A DNA stretch of 57,163 bases, from NCBI GenBank assembly GCA_017395215.1, contig JAFPVW010000009.1, positions 1 through 57,163 of the forward strand. The letters are read 5' to 3'. Made by a program: the position numbers and the translations under genes. Position 1 is the stretch's first letter; each line of letters begins with the position of its first letter. Under the pieces are notes generated by a model that had not been told where the DNA came from, ran no database searches, and worked only from the letters and a program-made list of their open reading frames with translations. This DNA comes from Prevotella sp. (GTDB lineage Bacteria > Bacteroidota > Bacteroidia > Bacteroidales > Bacteroidaceae). This document shows, piece after piece, positions 43,309 to 51,809 of the stretch.

Positions 43309-46300
43309 ATGAGAGCAATCCTACTATCCCTTTTTATGCTTTTCCTTGCCGTAACGGGAGTGTCGGCCCAGCGAACGCTGACCGGAACCGTGACCGACAC
43401 GAGTGGCGACCCCCTTATGGGCGTCACGATAACCGTGAAGAATGGAAAGCAGACAGCCGTGACCGACCTGAACGGAAGATTCAGCATCAAGATAGACGAC
43501 CCGAACGCCGTCGTGGTGTTCCGCTATGTGGGCATGGAGCCTTACCAGGCATCGGTCAGGAACCAGTCGACGATGAACGTCACGCTGAAGGAGCAGACCA
43601 CACAGCTGGCCGAGACGGTGGTCGTTTCGACAGGTTACCAGCGGCTGAGCCGCGAGCGGTCGACCGCAGCCTTCGGATTCGTCGACTCCACGAAGCTGAA
43701 CCGCGTCATGCACAAAGACCTCGTCTCGGCCTTGGAGGGCCAGGTGGCCGGACTGCGCATGGACATCAATCCGAACACCGGCGAGAGCAACCCGATACTG
43801 CGTGGTGTCGGCACGTTCTCGAACAGCGTGGGCACGAAGCCGCTGATCGTTGTCGACGACATGGCCACCAATATGGAACTGTCGGAGATCAATCCCTACG
43901 ACGTGGAGTCGGTGACGGTGCTGAAGGATGCCGCCGCCGCCAGCATCTACGGTGCGCTGGCTGCCAACGGCGTCATCGTGCTTACCACGAAGCAGGGCAA
44001 GACCGACAAGACGACCGTCAACGTGAATGCCGACTGGTATATCTCGACCAAGCCGTCGTTCGATGCCATGCACTACGCCTCGACCAGCGACATCATCGAC
44101 TACGAGACGAAGGTCTATCAGGCCCGCGTGGCCAGCAGCGGCAGCGTCAGGACACTGTTCGACACCTACGCCAACAACTACTACTCGCCGCTCTACCAGC
44201 TCTACCGCGACCAGGCAGAGGGGCGCATCAGTCAGGCCGACGCCGACCAGACGCTGAGCCAGTGGCGCCAGAACGACTTCTACTCGCAGTACCGCGACCT
44301 GGCCTGGCGCACCGCCGTCACCCAGCGCTACAACATCTCGGTGTCGCAGAAGTCGCAGCAGTCGAACCACTTCGCCTCGTTCAACTACGAGCACGACAAG
44401 AACCGCGTGAAGAACGACAAGAACGACATCTTCTCGATTTACCTGAAGTCGAACTTCCAGGTGGCCAAGTGGCTTAGCCTGAAGCTCGGCATCGACACCC
44501 GCTTTGCCAACAGCACGTCGCCCGACGGCTCCTATACCAGCTACAACATGCAGGAGCGCTATGCTGCCATCGAGGATGCTCAGGGCAACCTGGTCCGTTC
44601 GCCCTACGTCAACGTGGCGGGCTTTGCCGGCAGCGCCATCAACGGCACCCGCATCCGCGAGGTGCAGGACCAGCGCGTCGAGGGCCTGATGCCCTATTCG
44701 TTCAACGTCCTGGAGTCGCTCGACGAGAGCCTGACCAAGCACCGCAACGTCCGCCTGCGCCCGTTTGTCAACTTAGAGGCCAAGTTCCTGAAGTGGTTCA
44801 AGTATAACGTCATGTTCCAGTATGAGTGGGCACAGACGCGCAGCGAGCAGTACGACGAGCCCTCCACCTACCAGATGCGACTGACGCACAACGCCTTCAT
44901 TGACCAGTCGGGCGAGTGCCTGCTGCCCGACGGGGGCCGCTTCTTCCAGCAGACCAACAACTCGCGCCGCTATACGTTCCGCAACCAGCTGAACTTCGAC
45001 AAGAGTTTCCTCGACGCCAAGCACAACGTTAACGCCATCATGGGCTTCGAACTGCGCGAGAACCGCTCGCCACGCCTCGTACAGCAGCTGATGTACGGCT
45101 ACAACGACACAGCACTGACCTCCGTCCGCATGGACTGGCAGACGCTCTACAACGAGGGCTGGCAGTCGCTGGTCTATAACGGCACGCAGCGCATGAGCGG
45201 CCTGGGCACCAGCCAGAGCGAGGTGTTCCACCGCTACGCCTCGTTCTATGCCAACGTGGGCTACAACTACCTGTACCGCTATAACCTGACAGGCAGCATC
45301 CGCTGGGACGAGGCCGACCTCTTCGGACTCGACACCAAGAACCAGCACCACCCGCTCTGGTCTGTCGGCGGCGGCTGGAACATCTCCGAGGAGCAGTTCA
45401 TGAAGGATGTCTCCTGGCTCGACTTCCTGAAGCTGCGCCTGACCTACGGTGTGAACGGTAACGTCGACCAAAGCTCGACCACCTACTTCGTGGCCCGCTA
45501 CCGCACGCTGAGCTACGACCCGACCAACACGCAGTACCTGAACTACAGCGACGACAACCTGCCCAACCCGAAGCTGCGCTGGGAGAAGACGTCGACCTTC
45601 AACGTCGGCGTGGACTTCCGCATGCTGAACAACCTGCTCAGCGGTTCACTGGAGTTCTACAACCGCGTGGGCGACGACCTGCTGGTACGCAAGTATATGG
45701 ACTCCACACTGGGCGCTTCCTCGCGCGTAATAAATAATGGTAAGATGCGCAACCGGGGCATCGAACTCTCGCTGACGGCCAATCTCATCCGCCAGAAGGA
45801 CTGGGGACTGTCGGCCACGCTGAACTACGCCTACAACAACAACAAGATGCTCAACGTGGAGCACAACCCGACGGACATCGCCTCGAACTTCATCACCGCC
45901 CCCGAGAACTACCGCATCGAGGGCACCAGCTACAACACCGTCTGGGCCTACCGTCTGAGCCGCGTGGTGAGCGGCTACCCCGTCATCGTCGACCAGGACG
46001 GCAACGAGATGGCGATGTTCGACGCCGACGGTAATCCCACGGAGGTGACCTACACCTCGACGCTGAAGGGCACCGACGCGCTGAAGAACATGGGAACCTT
46101 CGTGCCCATCCACACCGGTTCGCTGTCGCTGAACCTGCGCTGGCGCGAGCTGGAGCTGAACACGCTGTTCATATTCTCGGGCGGCAACAAACTGCGCTTA
46201 GACGTCACCGACATGAACTCCTACCAGATGGTGACCGACCACGTGAACGACCACACCGTGAAGCACTACTACGAGATGCCCACGGGCAGCGTGGCCCAGC

Positions 46301-46584
46301 AGAACGCCTCGACATTCTCGGAGTGGTGGCGCTACGCTGACGAGCAGGTTGTGTCGGCCAACTACCTGAAAATGCGCAGCATCAACCTGGCCTATCACCT
46401 GCCCGACGCCGTCATCCGCAAGATCGGCATCGGCCCGACGCGCCTGACGCTGCAGGTGAACAACCTCTTCTACATCTCGGCAGCCGGCAAGGACATCGAC
46501 CCCGAGTCGTACTCCATCAAGACGGGCACCCGCACCCTGCACCAGCCCAAGACCGTCAGCATCGGACTGTCAACCACATTGTAA
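43309..46584 (+). CDS. SusC/RagA-family TonB-linked outer-membrane receptor
   Basis: A 1091-residue outer-membrane importer. Signal peptide MRAILLSLFMLFLAVTGVSA; N-terminal carboxypeptidase-regulatory-like domain (RTLTGTVTDTSGDPLMGVTI, about 22-110); plug domain with the conserved VESVTVLKDAAAASIYGALA and ANGVIVLTTKQGK; then a large beta-barrel ending in KTVSIGLSTTL with aromatic-rich strands. It pairs with the SusD-like lipoprotein 64 bp downstream. No glycoside hydrolase or peptidase adjoins the pair, so the imported oligomer cannot be predicted. The start was chosen at the ATG followed by the signal peptide; upstream sequence is promoter. Confidence 0.94.
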   Translation: MRAILLSLFMLFLAVTGVSAQRTLTGTVTDTSGDPLMGVTITVKNGKQTAVTDLNGRFSIKIDDPNAVVVFRYVGMEPYQASVRNQSTMNVTLKEQTTQLAETVVVSTGYQRLSRERSTAAFGFVDSTKLNRVMHKDLVSALEGQVAGLRMDINPNTGESNPILRGVGTFSNSVGTKPLIVVDDMATNMELSEINPYDVESVTVLKDAAAASIYGALAANGVIVLTTKQGKTDKTTVNVNADWYISTKPSFDAMHYASTSDIIDYETKVYQARVASSGSVRTLFDTYANNYYSPLYQLYRDQAEGRISQADADQTLSQWRQNDFYSQYRDLAWRTAVTQRYNISVSQKSQQSNHFASFNYEHDKNRVKNDKNDIFSIYLKSNFQVAKWLSLKLGIDTRFANSTSPDGSYTSYNMQERYAAIEDAQGNLVRSPYVNVAGFAGSAINGTRIREVQDQRVEGLMPYSFNVLESLDESLTKHRNVRLRPFVNLEAKFLKWFKYNVMFQYEWAQTRSEQYDEPSTYQMRLTHNAFIDQSGECLLPDGGRFFQQTNNSRRYTFRNQLNFDKSFLDAKHNVNAIMGFELRENRSPRLVQQLMYGYNDTALTSVRMDWQTLYNEGWQSLVYNGTQRMSGLGTSQSEVFHRYASFYANVGYNYLYRYNLTGSIRWDEADLFGLDTKNQHHPLWSVGGGWNISEEQFMKDVSWLDFLKLRLTYGVNGNVDQSSTTYFVARYRTLSYDPTNTQYLNYSDDNLPNPKLRWEKTSTFNVGVDFRMLNNLLSGSLEFYNRVGDDLLVRKYMDSTLGASSRVINNGKMRNRGIELSLTANLIRQKDWGLSATLNYAYNNNKMLNVEHNPTDIASNFITAPENYRIEGTSYNTVWAYRLSRVVSGYPVIVDQDGNEMAMFDADGNPTEVTYTSTLKGTDALKNMGTFVPIHTGSLSLNLRWRELELNTLFIFSGGNKLRLDVTDMNSYQMVTDHVNDHTVKHYYEMPTGSVAQQNASTFSEWWRYADEQVVSANYLKMRSINLAYHLPDAVIRKIGIGPTRLTLQVNNLFYISAAGKDIDPESYSIKTGTRTLHQPKTVSIGLSTTL

Positions 46585-46616
46585 GCCCACCCCTGACCCC
46601 TCCCCAAGGGAGGGGA
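46584..46616 (+). repeat. Intergenic palindromic half element after susC
   Basis: Begins at the last base of the SusC stop codon. Hairpin CCCCTCCC (46597-46604) / GGGAGGGG (46608-46615) after a CCCACCCC tract; nearly identical to the copy after purH at 16799-16831. Confidence 0.75.
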
Positions 46617-46648
46617 ATGGGTACCGAATAATAAACAAAGCACTATAT

Positions 46649-48124
46649 ATGATAAAGAATATTTGCCATAGAATTCTGCGGAAGTGGTATCTGCTCCTCC
46701 CCCTCACAGGGGGAGGCTGGGTGGGGGTCTCCTCCTGCGACTCCTACATCAACATCACGCCGAAGGGGGCCGTCACCGTCGATTCCGCCCGCCAGTACTA
46801 CGAGCTCATCGTCAACCCCATGCGCTGCTACAATCCTGCGTCATACTATTACCTGACGGACGATGCCTGGGCCAAGGAGTCGAACATCCTCGGCTACGAG
46901 AGCACCAGCTTCCACGGCATCAACTTCACGTTCAACGAGCAGGCCGACCGCACGCTCTTAGCTGACAATAATCTCTATGAGAATATGTACGCCTACATCC
47001 TGCGCATGAACCTCATCATCGATAACATCGACGAGGCCGACGGCTCGCAGGAACTCAAGGCGCTGGCCAAGGCCGAGGCCCGCACCTTCAGGGCCTTCGA
47101 CCACTTCCTTGCCGTCAACACCTTTGCCAAGGCATACGACCCTGCCACGGCACAGCAGGACGGCGGCGTCTGCATCATTGACCACTACGACCTGGAGGCA
47201 ACGCCCCGGAAGGCTACCGTCGCCCAGGTCTACGACTTCATCATCCGCGAACTGGAGGAGTCGGTCGGCCTGCTGCAGGAGAAGCCCGAGAACATCTACC
47301 ACCCCAACCGCGCCTATGGCTACGGCCTGCTCTCGCAGGTCTACCTGTTCCACCGCGACTGGGATAAGGCCCGTCAGGCCGCCGAGGCGTCGCTGAAGCT
47401 GAACTCGGCACTGGTGGACTACAACGTCATCAAGGCTGCCGGTGGCGTGGCACGCTGCAAGGACTACAACCGCGAGAACAACCCCGAGGTGCTCTCCTAC
47501 ATGTGGATGGGCTCCGGCTGGACCACCGAGGAGGCCGCCCTCTACTACTACGGCATGATCAGCCCCGAACTGAAGCAGCTGTTCGAGCCTGACGACCTGC
47601 GCTACAGCCTCTTCCTGCGCGATACAGGTACCAGCATCGTCAACTGGTTCGACACGGGCAGCGGTGCCGCCATCTGGACGCCGGCCTCCACGTCGGAGCG
47701 CTTCACCTACATGACTGTCGGACTGCGCACCGCCGAGGTCTACCTGATTGCCGCCGAGGCCAACGCCCGACTGGGCAACCTCGATGCCGCTGCCGACTAC
47801 GTCAACCGCCTGCGTGCCAAGCGCTTCTCTGCTCCCCAACTTCTCACCTCCTCAACTCCCCAACAGGAAATGGTTCAGACCATCATCAGCGAGCGCCGCA
47901 AGGAGCTGCTCTTCGGCTTCCACCGCTTCTTCGACCTGAAGCGCCTGAACACTGAGCCGGAGTACCGGAAGACCGTCACCCGCACCTTCCCCGTGGTGAA
48001 CGTCAGCGAGACCTATCCGCAGCGTACCTATACCCTGCGCCCCGACTCGCGCCTCTACATCATTCCCTTCCCCCGCTCGGCACGCGACAAGAACCCGAAC
48101 TTAACGCTGAACACGGATGAGTGA
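46649..48124 (+). CDS. SusD/RagB-family outer-membrane lipoprotein
   Basis: Ligand-binding lid of the SusC-like importer, 491 residues. The lipoprotein signal peptide ends in SSC (cysteine at 30), but its hydrophobic core is interrupted by LTGGGWVGV from a G/C-rich palindromic element, so processing may be affected. SusD features: ILRMNLIIDNIDEADGSQ, the TPR-like helices, AEVYLIAAEANARLGNLDAAADYVNRLRAKRF, ISERRKELLFGFHRFFDLKRL and a C-terminal IIPFPRSARDKNPNLTLN. Another repeat-like stretch (SAPQLLTSSTPQQ) lies before the conserved ERRKEL. It follows the SusC gene closely. Confidence 0.92.
   Translation: MIKNICHRILRKWYLLLPLTGGGWVGVSSCDSYINITPKGAVTVDSARQYYELIVNPMRCYNPASYYYLTDDAWAKESNILGYESTSFHGINFTFNEQADRTLLADNNLYENMYAYILRMNLIIDNIDEADGSQELKALAKAEARTFRAFDHFLAVNTFAKAYDPATAQQDGGVCIIDHYDLEATPRKATVAQVYDFIIRELEESVGLLQEKPENIYHPNRAYGYGLLSQVYLFHRDWDKARQAAEASLKLNSALVDYNVIKAAGGVARCKDYNRENNPEVLSYMWMGSGWTTEEAALYYYGMISPELKQLFEPDDLRYSLFLRDTGTSIVNWFDTGSGAAIWTPASTSERFTYMTVGLRTAEVYLIAAEANARLGNLDAAADYVNRLRAKRFSAPQLLTSSTPQQEMVQTIISERRKELLFGFHRFFDLKRLNTEPEYRKTVTRTFPVVNVSETYPQRTYTLRPDSRLYIIPFPRSARDKNPNLTLNTDE
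46694..46728 (+). repeat. Palindromic element in the SusD signal peptide
   Basis: Hairpin CCTCCCCCT (46696-46704) / AGGGGGAGG (46708-46716) with a CAC loop, followed by CTGGGTGGGGG. It encodes L-L-P-L-T-G-G-G-W-V-G-V inside the signal peptide. Similar in layout to the right half of the recG element. Confidence 0.65.
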
Positions 48125-48134
48125 TGTCTTGACT

Positions 48135-48161
48135 ACGAATTATACGAATTAAACGAATTAG
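48135..48161 (+). repeat. 9-bp tandem repeat ahead of the exported protein gene
   Basis: Three copies of ACGAATTAN in a row directly upstream of the ATG at 48165, filling most of the 40-bp gap after the SusD gene. Confidence 0.8.
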
Positions 48162-48164
48162 AAT

Positions 48165-48968
48165 ATGAAGAAACTTTACGCAACTATCGCAATGGCCATG
48201 ATAGCCATGACGTCGTTTGCTGCTGAGCAGAACGACACCACCTACGTCATGTTCGACTTTAACCTGAACCCCTGGAACTACCCCGTTACCACCGCCATGA
48301 AGGGATGGTCGCCTGACTACGACGAGGACGATGCAGGCGCTATTTACAAGGAGACCGACTTTACCTGGCCCATCGCCGAAGGTTCAGACAAGCTCATTAC
48401 CGTCACCGTCTATCCCGTCGACCTTGATGAGTTCACCAAGCCCGCCATGCTGGCCCGGTTCGAGAACTACGATGTGAAGTGCGCCGATGAGAAGACCGAC
48501 TCCGTGATGACCATGCTCTTCACCTATCCCGGTACCACTATGCGTTTCCGAGCTCCAGAGGGCTACAAGTTTGCCAAGATGCTGTTCTACGACTACCGCA
48601 ACTCCTACTTCCTGCTCGACACTGAGGAGGCTGTTGAGGCCGTCCGCTTCGGCACGACGCATCTGGACACCCACAAGATCTGGGTTCCCACAACGCCGAA
48701 GGTGAACCAGAACCAGCTGGACTGCTGGGAGGGCGACGAGACCAACATCCTCTTCAATAACGTCGCCTACTTCAAAGGCAACTTCCTGAAGATTGACATG
48801 CGCCTCGTGTCGGACGGCACCAGTACGCCCGACGTACCCGACGCCATCAGCGAGCAAATCGCAGACCGCCAGTCCGTCAGCCGTAAATACTACGATCTGC
48901 AGGGCCGGAAAGTGAGTAACATCCGGAAGGGCATCTACGTCGCAGACGGCAAAAAGGTCATACGCTAA
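48165..48968 (+). CDS. Exported protein with C-terminal sorting-like tail
   Basis: A 267-residue protein with a signal peptide (MKKLYATIAMAMIAMTSFAA). The mature part looks like a beta-sandwich with many aromatic and acidic residues and no catalytic motif that I recognise. The C-terminus YYDLQGRKVSNIRKGIYVA followed by DGKKVIR matches the tail seen on many secreted Prevotella and other Bacteroidetes proteins, related to type IX secretion sorting tails. Third gene of the SusC/SusD operon, so it may be a surface glycan- or peptide-binding accessory protein (inference). Confidence 0.75.
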   Translation: MKKLYATIAMAMIAMTSFAAEQNDTTYVMFDFNLNPWNYPVTTAMKGWSPDYDEDDAGAIYKETDFTWPIAEGSDKLITVTVYPVDLDEFTKPAMLARFENYDVKCADEKTDSVMTMLFTYPGTTMRFRAPEGYKFAKMLFYDYRNSYFLLDTEEAVEAVRFGTTHLDTHKIWVPTTPKVNQNQLDCWEGDETNILFNNVAYFKGNFLKIDMRLVSDGTSTPDVPDAISEQIADRQSVSRKYYDLQGRKVSNIRKGIYVADGKKVIR

Positions 48969-49045
48969 GACTGGTGCGCGTGCCCGGGTGTAAATGATGA
49001 AGTGTTAAAAGACACCAAAACTATGTTAAGGAATAAAAGCAAGCT

Positions 49046-49076
49046 ATTGGTTTTCGGAATTTTCTTCGTACCTTTG
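49046..49076 (+). promoter_or_regulatory. Promoter of the M23/LysM gene
   Basis: ATTG (49046-49049), 19 bp, TACCTTTG (49069-49076). The leader then holds a hairpin CGAGTTTT (49081-49088) / AAAACTCG (49100-49107). Confidence 0.72.
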
Positions 49077-49141
49077 CACTCGAGTTTTTTCTTTTGCAGA
49101 AAACTCGCTTGAATAATGAACCCAAAAACAACCGAAGGATA

Positions 49142-50092
49142 ATGATTAAGACCTTAAAGAAGCTCTTTGCAATAGCTATGATGTCAGTCGCAACCGTTCC
49201 CGTACAGGGACAGGACCTCTTGGCACGCCAGGCACCCATTGACCGTAAGATGAAAACCGTCGACTCAGTAGCACTGAGCCGGCTCATACAGTTCGAGCAG
49301 ATGGTATCGCCAGCCGCCGACCTCTATCAGGACTGGGAGAACTACACCGCCCACCGCGAGACGGCGCTGCCCGACACCTTCCGCATCGACCTGCGTGGCT
49401 TTGCAATGCCCACCGAGAGCCGTGTGCTCACCTCGAACTTCGGTGCACGCTGGGGACGCCAGCACAAGGGACTCGACATCAAGGTCTACATCGGCGACAC
49501 CATCCGCGCCGCTTTCTCAGGTAAGGTTCGTGTCGTCAGGAATGAAGGAGATCATACGGGTTACGGAAAGTTTGTTGTCATCCGTCACTACAACGGTCTG
49601 GAGACCATCTATGGTCACATGTCGAAGTGGCTTGTGAAGCCCGACCAGGAAGTTCGCGCCGGCGAGCCCATCGGACTGGGTGGCAGTACTGGCCGCTCCA
49701 CCGGCTCACACCTGCACTTCGAGACCCGCCTCTGCGGCGTGGCCCTCAATCCCGCACTGATGTTCGACTTCCGCAATCAGGACGTCACGGGCGATTACTA
49801 TATGTTCCGCAAGTCGACCTACTCGCGTGAGTCGGCACAGGCCAACCGTCTGCGTGGTGTCAGTGGCTCATCGGTTTCGGCCAGTGGCGACCAGCTCTAC
49901 TCACAGGCCAGCAGCAAGAAGGCTGCCAACAAGCGTAACACGGCCAGTGCCCGCTTCCACAAGGTGCAGAAGGGCGAGACGCTTTACTCCATTGCACGCA
50001 AGCGCAATACCTCGGTCAATGCCATCTGCAAGCTCAACGGTATCGGCAAGAACATGAAACTGCGTCCGGGACAGATCCTGAAGTACAATTAA
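49142..50092 (+). CDS. M23-family metallopeptidase with C-terminal LysM domain
   Basis: Secreted cell-wall endopeptidase or its regulator, 316 residues. A signal peptide is followed by an M23 domain with zinc ligands in RQHKGLDIK (H108, D112) and GSHLHFE (H190, H192), and TIYGHMSK (H159). A C-terminal LysM domain (about 271-315, FHKVQKGETLYSIARKR to GQILKYN) anchors it to peptidoglycan. All catalytic residues are present. The ATG at 49142 was chosen over the upstream frame at 49094 because the latter runs through the leader hairpin. Followed by an NlpC/P60 hydrolase gene. Confidence 0.92.
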   Translation: MIKTLKKLFAIAMMSVATVPVQGQDLLARQAPIDRKMKTVDSVALSRLIQFEQMVSPAADLYQDWENYTAHRETALPDTFRIDLRGFAMPTESRVLTSNFGARWGRQHKGLDIKVYIGDTIRAAFSGKVRVVRNEGDHTGYGKFVVIRHYNGLETIYGHMSKWLVKPDQEVRAGEPIGLGGSTGRSTGSHLHFETRLCGVALNPALMFDFRNQDVTGDYYMFRKSTYSRESAQANRLRGVSGSSVSASGDQLYSQASSKKAANKRNTASARFHKVQKGETLYSIARKRNTSVNAICKLNGIGKNMKLRPGQILKYN

Positions 50093-50093
50093 A

Positions 50094-50124
50094 ATCCGAA
50101 ATATCGAAAATCGAAACATCGACC
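50094..50124 (+). repeat. ATCGAAA-type tandem repeat before the NlpC/P60 gene
   Basis: Imperfect units ATCCGAAAT, ATCGAAA, ATCGAAAC, ATCGACC fill the gap between the M23 and NlpC genes. Confidence 0.7.
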
Positions 50125-50135
50125 ATATCCCCTCT

Positions 50136-50732
50136 ATGACGAAAAAGATCATTCTTTGCGCACTCCTCGTATTGTTTGCCATCGGCGACATCGCCAACGG
50201 AAAGGTGAGAAAGAGCGCAAAGAAAAAGACACAGCATACCACCGTTGTTGCCAACCAACAGGAGCGCTACGACGAGATTGACAATTACGACTTCCTCTAT
50301 GCCGGGGCCAACGACGACCTGAACCTCGACTACGACGTGGCCACCATCAACTGCCTGCTCGACGAGGCCGTCAGTCATATTGGTGCGCGCTATCGTAGCG
50401 GCAGCAAGGGACCAAAGGCCTTCGACTGCTCAGGTTTCACCAGCTATGTCTACCGCCAGATGGGCTACGACAATATCGGTGCCTCGTCGCGCGACCAGTA
50501 TGCCCGTAACATTCCCGTCAGCCGCAGTGAGATGCAGCGTGGCGACCTGGTGTTCTTCACCAGTCCCAACTCAGGCCGTAGCGTTGGCCATGTAGGCATC
50601 GTCGTCGACGTAGACCCCATCACCCATAGTTTTAACTTCATCCATGCCAGCAGCAGCCAAGGCGTGAAAATTACAAACTCAAACGATGGTTTCTATGCTC
50701 GCCGCTTTATTGGTGTGCGCCGCGTTTTGTAG
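50136..50732 (+). CDS. NlpC/P60-family cysteine peptidase
   Basis: Exported peptidoglycan endopeptidase of 198 residues. A signal peptide (about 1-22) and a short basic linker precede the NlpC/P60 domain with the catalytic cysteine in AFDCSGFTSYVYRQMG (C98), the histidine in SVGHVGIVVD (H152) and the third polar residue in FIHASSSQGV (H170). Neighbour of the M23/LysM gene; together they look like a cell-wall remodelling pair. The last 47 bp overlap the start of the CapA-like gene in another frame. Confidence 0.9.
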   Translation: MTKKIILCALLVLFAIGDIANGKVRKSAKKKTQHTTVVANQQERYDEIDNYDFLYAGANDDLNLDYDVATINCLLDEAVSHIGARYRSGSKGPKAFDCSGFTSYVYRQMGYDNIGASSRDQYARNIPVSRSEMQRGDLVFFTSPNSGRSVGHVGIVVDVDPITHSFNFIHASSSQGVKITNSNDGFYARRFIGVRRVL

Positions 50733-51732
50733 CACACCCGCTTCAGCCTCCAACAACAACAGCAATGACACCCTCAGCGTCGCCATGTGCGGCGACATCA
50801 TGATGGGCACCACCTTCCCCTCCGTCCAGCTGCCGGCTAACGACGGTGCCGACCTGTTTAAGGATGCAGGTCCCGTCTTCAGGCGTGCCGACCTGGCCGT
50901 CGGCAATCTTGAGGGCACCCTCTGCGACGGCGGAAAGAGCGCCAAGGGCGAAGGTCCCAACGTCTACTCCTTCCGTACGCCCACCACCTATGTGCAGTGG
51001 CTCAAGCAGGCCGGCTTCGACTTCCTGAGCATGGCCAACAACCATGCCCACGATTTCGGTGAGGAGGGTATCCTCAGTACCGAGCGCATGCTTCTGCAGG
51101 AGGACATCAAGTTTGCCGGTATCGAAGGGCGCACAGAGACTGCCGTCATTGAGCGCAAGGGCCTCAGAATCGGCCTGTGCGCCTTCGGTCATAACTCGTA
51201 TACCCTGAAGCACACCGACCTCGGTACCGTCGGGCGCATCCTGGCCGACCTGAAGCAGCGGGCCGACCTGATCATCGTCTCATTTCATGGCGGTGCCGAA
51301 GGGCGCACCAAGAGTCACCTGCCTCACGGTACGGAGATGTTCCTCGGCGAAGACCGCGGCTCTCTGCGTGAGCTGGCTCATTTCTGCGTCGACAATGGCG
51401 CCGACATCGTCTATGGCCACGGTCCGCACGTCGTCCGTGCCGTCGAGGTCTACAAAGACCGTTTCGTCGCCTATAGCCTCGGCAATTTCTGCACGCCCTA
51501 TGGCATGAGCCTCACGGGTATCTCGAGCTATGCACCCGTCATCGAGGTGAAAACCGACCGTCAGGGCCGGTTCCTCAAGGGCAAAGTCCACGCCTTTATA
51601 CAGCAAAAGGGCATCGGTCCGCGCCATGACAAGACGGGCAGCGTGATACGCGAGATGAAACAGCTCAGCGAGGCCGATGTACCCCAGAGTCAGGCCCGCA
51701 TCGACGGCGAGGGTAATATCAGCTTGAAATAG
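50686..51732 (+). CDS. CapA-family (poly-gamma-glutamate synthesis-like) metallophosphatase
   Basis: A 348-residue exported protein of the CapA/PgsA family. A signal peptide (MLAALLVCAAFCSTPASA) is followed by the phosphoesterase-like motifs AMCGDIMMGTTF, AVGNLEGTL, DFLSMANNHAHDFGEEG, VSFHGGAEG, GADIVYGHGPHVVRAVEVY and AYSLGNFCTPYG. No other capB/C genes adjoin it, so it may act on cell-wall or capsule polymers by itself. The start codon (50686, or ATG at 50695) lies inside the end of the NlpC gene, so translation is probably coupled. Followed by a terminator. Confidence 0.87.
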   Translation: MVSMLAALLVCAAFCSTPASASNNNSNDTLSVAMCGDIMMGTTFPSVQLPANDGADLFKDAGPVFRRADLAVGNLEGTLCDGGKSAKGEGPNVYSFRTPTTYVQWLKQAGFDFLSMANNHAHDFGEEGILSTERMLLQEDIKFAGIEGRTETAVIERKGLRIGLCAFGHNSYTLKHTDLGTVGRILADLKQRADLIIVSFHGGAEGRTKSHLPHGTEMFLGEDRGSLRELAHFCVDNGADIVYGHGPHVVRAVEVYKDRFVAYSLGNFCTPYGMSLTGISSYAPVIEVKTDRQGRFLKGKVHAFIQQKGIGPRHDKTGSVIREMKQLSEADVPQSQARIDGEGNISLK

Positions 51733-51754
51733 CGCCATGACGGCAAAAGCCATA

Positions 51755-51792
51755 AAAAAGGTGGAGATGCCCGAAGACATCTCCACCTTTTA
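51755..51792. terminator. Bidirectional terminator, CapA-like gene and fba
   Basis: Perfect 15-bp stem AAAAAGGTGGAGATG (51755-51769) / CATCTCCACCTTTTT (51778-51792), giving T tracts on both strands between the convergent genes. Confidence 0.9.
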
Positions 51793-51809
51793 ATATAATC
51801 GACAGTTGA

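Noticed and set aside
43324-44742. Minus-strand open frame of 472 codons opposite the SusC gene
   Set aside because: Antisense shadow of a well-supported receptor gene.
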